A stretch of DNA of 64,000 nt from assembly GCF_000526715.1 (NCBI RefSeq), contig NZ_JAGP01000001.1, forward strand, positions 124,001-188,000, written 5' to 3'. This stretch comes from Hydrogenovibrio kuenenii DSM 12350 (GTDB lineage Bacteria; Pseudomonadota; Gammaproteobacteria; Thiomicrospirales; Thiomicrospiraceae). Below the pieces are notes generated by a model. It was not told where the DNA came from, did no database searches, and saw nothing but the letters and a program-made list of their open reading frames with translations. Positions 61,563-64,000 of this stretch are shown piece after piece (position 1 is the stretch's first letter; each line of letters starts with the position of its first letter). The position numbers and the translations under genes are program-made.

Positions 61563-62114
61563 CTAAATATTTTCGTCTAGCGTGCCTTCGCCATGCCCTT
61601 GACCCTCTTTGTTTCCTTTTCGGTGTGTTACTGTATCTAAGTCAGGTCCTTCTAAGGTATAGGCTTGGGCAAAGCCTCGCACAAAGTTAATTGAATTTGG
61701 TTGTAACTCAAATAAGTGGAAATCACTTAAGGTTTGTAGGAAATCAATCATTTCTCCCAATCTATCGGACATTTTGGGCAATACAGTATTCCAAGTTTCT
61801 GAATCTCTGGCGATAATTTTTCCGCTCGCTTTCACGGTTGCGCGCTTGCGAGCGAATAGATTTTCAGCACTTTGTTCATCTTCAATAAACAGCAGGCTAA
61901 CAGCGGGGTTTTTATAAAGGTTTTGCGTGTGGTTTGCTAGCTCAGAAATCAAAATATAGTAACAGTGATTGTGCACCAGAACAGGAGCATAACTGGCTTC
62001 AGGCATGTTTTCGCTTGATAGCGTTGCTAAAACAGCGGAGCGGTGTTCGCTTATAAATGCCATGCAATCCTGATAAACGGATGCAAGTGGCTTTTTCTCT
62101 TGTTCTTGCGCCAC
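61563..62114 (-). CDS. HutZ/HugZ-like haem-utilisation protein (PNPOx-like split barrel)
   Basis: This pyridoxamine-phosphate-oxidase-fold protein has 183 residues. The N-terminal pattern FISEHRSAVLATLSSENMPE plus ASYAPVLVHNHCYYILISEL and the end block INFVRGFAQAYTLEG are those of HugZ/HutZ proteins, which break down or store haem in other gammaproteobacteria. The gene is divergent from an iron-type ABC transporter at 62303, which supports a haem/iron role. Its C-terminus is Gly/His-rich (KEGQGHGEGTLDENI). The 188-bp divergent gap is AT-rich; no Fur box of confident quality is visible. Confidence 0.8.
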   Translation of the reverse strand: MAQEQEKKPLASVYQDCMAFISEHRSAVLATLSSENMPEASYAPVLVHNHCYYILISELANHTQNLYKNPAVSLLFIEDEQSAENLFARKRATVKASGKIIARDSETWNTVLPKMSDRLGEMIDFLQTLSDFHLFELQPNSINFVRGFAQAYTLEGPDLDTVTHRKGNKEGQGHGEGTLDENI

Positions 62115-62302
62115 CTTAGTTCTCCTTAGAAAGTTATGTGAATCATCATTTTAGGTAAATGCCAGTGATATTTCATCATGCAAACCATGACAAATTCTTG
62201 AAGCACATGATTTATCTGGTGGGTATTTATTTGAGTGCCTGGAATGAGCTCGGTTACAATGCATTTAATTCTAAAATTTCATTTGTATACTAATTTGAAC
62301 CT

Positions 62303-63346
62303 ATGACAACGTCAACGCAAGGTTTGCGAGCCTTTCCCAAAACTCTATTGCTTGTATTATCGGCGACTTTATTGGCTGTCTGCCTCCTGTCATTAATAAC
62401 CGGATCAATGCAGTTATCAGCTTTACAGGTTTGGTCGAATATCTGGTCGACAAGTGATCAAACCGCGCATTTAGTGATAATGGATATTCGGTTTCCCAGA
62501 GTTTTGTTGGGTGTGATGGTTGGTGCGGCACTGGGGATTTCAGGTGCCGTCATGCAAGGGTTGTTTCGCAATCCGCTTGCCGATCCAGCTCTGGTCGGGG
62601 TTTCAAGTGGTGCAGCCCTGGCAGCGGTAACCGTGATCGTGCTAGGAGGCACTTGGCTACAATCCTGGACGGGTTGGTTGCACTCGTTAGCGATTCCAGT
62701 GGCAGCATTTCTCGGTGGAATATTGGTGACCATTATTATTTTCCGCTTTTCGACACGTAATGGCCGAACTGATGTTGGTTTGATGTTGTTGAGCGGTATC
62801 GCCATTAATGCCATTGCGGGTGCGGCAACAGGCTTACTGACTTATGTTGCCAGTGATGAAGCGCTTCGTTCGTTAACCTTTTGGAGCATGGGCTCGCTCG
62901 CGAGCGCTACTTGGCAGGACGTTGTGATTGTGACAGTACCAACCTTGTTGGCGTTGGTGATATTGCCGTTTTTTGCCCGTTCGCTGAACAGTTTTTTGAT
63001 GGGGGAGTCGGTTTCTTATCAAAGCGGTTTTAACGTTAAGCAGCTTAAACGAGTGACCATTGGTTTGACGGCGTTGGCTGTGGGAGCTGCAGTTTCCGTG
63101 AGTGGCTTGATTGGTTTCGTAGGTTTGGTTGCACCGCATTTGGTTCGATTGGTTTTGGGGCCAGATCATCGCTGGGTGATTCCCGGTAGTGCTTTGATGG
63201 GCGGTATGCTGGTATTGTTATCCGATATTCTGGCAAGAACCCTGTTATCACCGGCAGAACTACCGATTGGCATTTTAATGTCAGCCATTGGCGGTCCGTT
63301 TTTCCTTTGGTTGTTGGTAAAAAACCGTTCTCGTATTGGGTTATGA
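62303..63346 (+). CDS. Haem/iron-type ABC transporter permease (FecCD/HmuU family)
   Basis: This inner-membrane permease of the BtuC/FecCD/HmuU family has 347 residues and about ten helices. Family motifs are FPRVLLGVMVGAALGISGAV and MQGLFRNPLADPALVGVSSG, and near the end FVGLVAPHLVRLVLGPDHRW. With the ATPase that follows 22 bp later and the HutZ-like gene on the other side, import of haem is most likely, siderophore or B12 less so. The binding protein and outer-membrane receptor are not in the window. Confidence 0.88.
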   Translation: MTTSTQGLRAFPKTLLLVLSATLLAVCLLSLITGSMQLSALQVWSNIWSTSDQTAHLVIMDIRFPRVLLGVMVGAALGISGAVMQGLFRNPLADPALVGVSSGAALAAVTVIVLGGTWLQSWTGWLHSLAIPVAAFLGGILVTIIIFRFSTRNGRTDVGLMLLSGIAINAIAGAATGLLTYVASDEALRSLTFWSMGSLASATWQDVVIVTVPTLLALVILPFFARSLNSFLMGESVSYQSGFNVKQLKRVTIGLTALAVGAAVSVSGLIGFVGLVAPHLVRLVLGPDHRWVIPGSALMGGMLVLLSDILARTLLSPAELPIGILMSAIGGPFFLWLLVKNRSRIGL

Positions 63347-63368
63347 AACGGATGGATAAGGTAAGCAA

Positions 63369-64000
63369 ATGTTAAAGGCTATCGATTTAAAACTGACTCT
63401 GGAGTCGAAGACTATTTTGAATTCGGTCTCTATTGAGTTGCAGCCGAGACAATTGATTGCCGTTTTGGGGCCGAATGGTGCTGGAAAATCAACCTTGTTG
63501 AAATGTTTATCTGGTGAGTTGTCTCCTCATAGTGGAGAAGTGTTGATGGATTCAGATCCATTGCATGTGCTTTCTACTGAAACCTTGGCTTTGCGTCGTG
63601 CCGTAATGCCGCAGTCTGTACAGTTGGATTTTCCGTTTACGGTGACAGAAGTGGTGGAAATGGGGCAGCGTTATGCCTTGTCCAGTATTGAGTTACAACA
63701 AATGGTCGAACAATCACTCAGTATGTTTGATGTACAGCATTTGAAAACGCGTAATTATTTGACGCTGTCAGGCGGCGAACAGCAACGCGTGCAGTTGGCT
63801 AGAGTGGTCGGACAACTTTTGTCAGCTATGCAGTTTCAAAAGACGGTGCCAGGTTATTTGTTACTGGATGAATGTACGTCTAGTTTGGATTTGTCTCATC
63901 AACATTTGGTCTTTAAGGTCGCTCGCCAATTGGCAGATCATCATGGTATGGGCGTGTTAATGGTTTTACATGATTTGAACTTGGCATCGCAATATGCTGA
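63369..64000 (+). CDS. Haem/iron-type ABC transporter ATP-binding protein (cut by window edge)
   Basis: This is the ATPase of the importer, read from the sequence; it has no stop before the right edge (at least 210 residues). The ATG at 63369 follows AAGG at 7 bp. Walker A is GPNGAGKSTLL, the Q-loop is MPQSVQ, the signature LSGGEQQRVQLARV, Walker B YLLLDECTSSLD (Cys for the usual Pro) and the switch His VLHDLN. It is most like HmuV, since HmuV-type proteins share the ABC order and length. It forms an operon with the permease. Confidence 0.88.
   Translation, partial: MLKAIDLKLTLESKTILNSVSIELQPRQLIAVLGPNGAGKSTLLKCLSGELSPHSGEVLMDSDPLHVLSTETLALRRAVMPQSVQLDFPFTVTEVVEMGQRYALSSIELQQMVEQSLSMFDVQHLKTRNYLTLSGGEQQRVQLARVVGQLLSAMQFQKTVPGYLLLDECTSSLDLSHQHLVFKVARQLADHHGMGVLMVLHDLNLASQYA

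Overview
The window looks like a chromosomal segment of a sulfur-oxidising, carbon-fixing gammaproteobacterium of the Thiomicrospira / Hydrogenovibrio / Thiomicrorhabdus group. This is an inference from gene content: a complete alpha-carboxysome operon followed by a CbbR-type LysR regulator and a DabB/DabA inorganic-carbon pump, plus rhodanese, YeeE/YedE, DsrE and TauE sulfur-handling genes, two large chemoreceptors and GGDEF/EAL proteins. The order cbbLS - csoS2 - csoSCA - csoS4AB - three csoS1 - ferritin-like - acRAF ... csoS1D - cbbR - dabBA matches what I recall for Hydrogenovibrio crunogenus. No database search was possible.

Layout. 1-3 kb (minus): a two-partner secretion pair, a TpsA exoprotein cut by the window edge and its TpsB transporter. 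3.3-5.8 kb (plus): a thioredoxin-like protein, a TolC-like channel and an unusually short HlyD-like adaptor with no inner-membrane pump. 6.0-11.3 kb: a poly-HAMP chemoreceptor with a possible CheR/CheB tether tail and a P-type H+-ATPase. 11.4-19.1 kb (minus): a short MscS channel, an aspartoacylase-like protein and a RimK-like ligase, a GGDEF-EAL protein, a fragment resembling an EAL domain, and a second chemoreceptor. 19.6-23.7 kb: an RND efflux pair.

24.3-39.7 kb is the CO2-concentrating block. RuBisCO (cbbLS), the scaffold csoS2, the shell carbonic anhydrase csoSCA, vertex proteins csoS4A/B and three near-identical csoS1 hexamer genes are followed by a ferritin-like protein, acRAF and a small disordered basic protein, then a strong terminator. 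A second short operon holds a possible PII-like protein, a divergent Ham1/RdgB-like protein and csoS1D. Next come cbbR and dabB-dabA, which would accumulate bicarbonate for the carboxysome. No ParA/McdA gene is present. tRNA-Phe and tRNA-Leu follow under a near-perfect sigma70 promoter.

40-44 kb: a circularly permuted ATP-grasp protein, an alpha-E protein and a zinc-ribbon metallopeptidase. 44-50.5 kb (minus): typA, two YeeE/YedE half-transporters, a periplasmic rhodanese with a distant FNR-type box, a diguanylate cyclase and a periplasmic DsrE-like protein. 50.6-61.6 kb: metH, an AEC transporter, an unrecognised protein, trmA, a TauE/SafE permease, an outer-membrane-type protein, a DUF3616-like protein and a MOSC protein. 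The right edge is a haem/iron locus: a HutZ/HugZ-like protein divergent from an iron-family ABC permease and ATPase (cut by the edge).

The least ordinary signal is a dispersed repeat of about 21 bp (core CTGCCAGGCTGGGGTA). It occurs at least eight times, in both orientations, mostly next to gene ends, but three copies lie inside coding sequences (tpsB, csoSCA and the DUF3616-like gene) in different reading frames.
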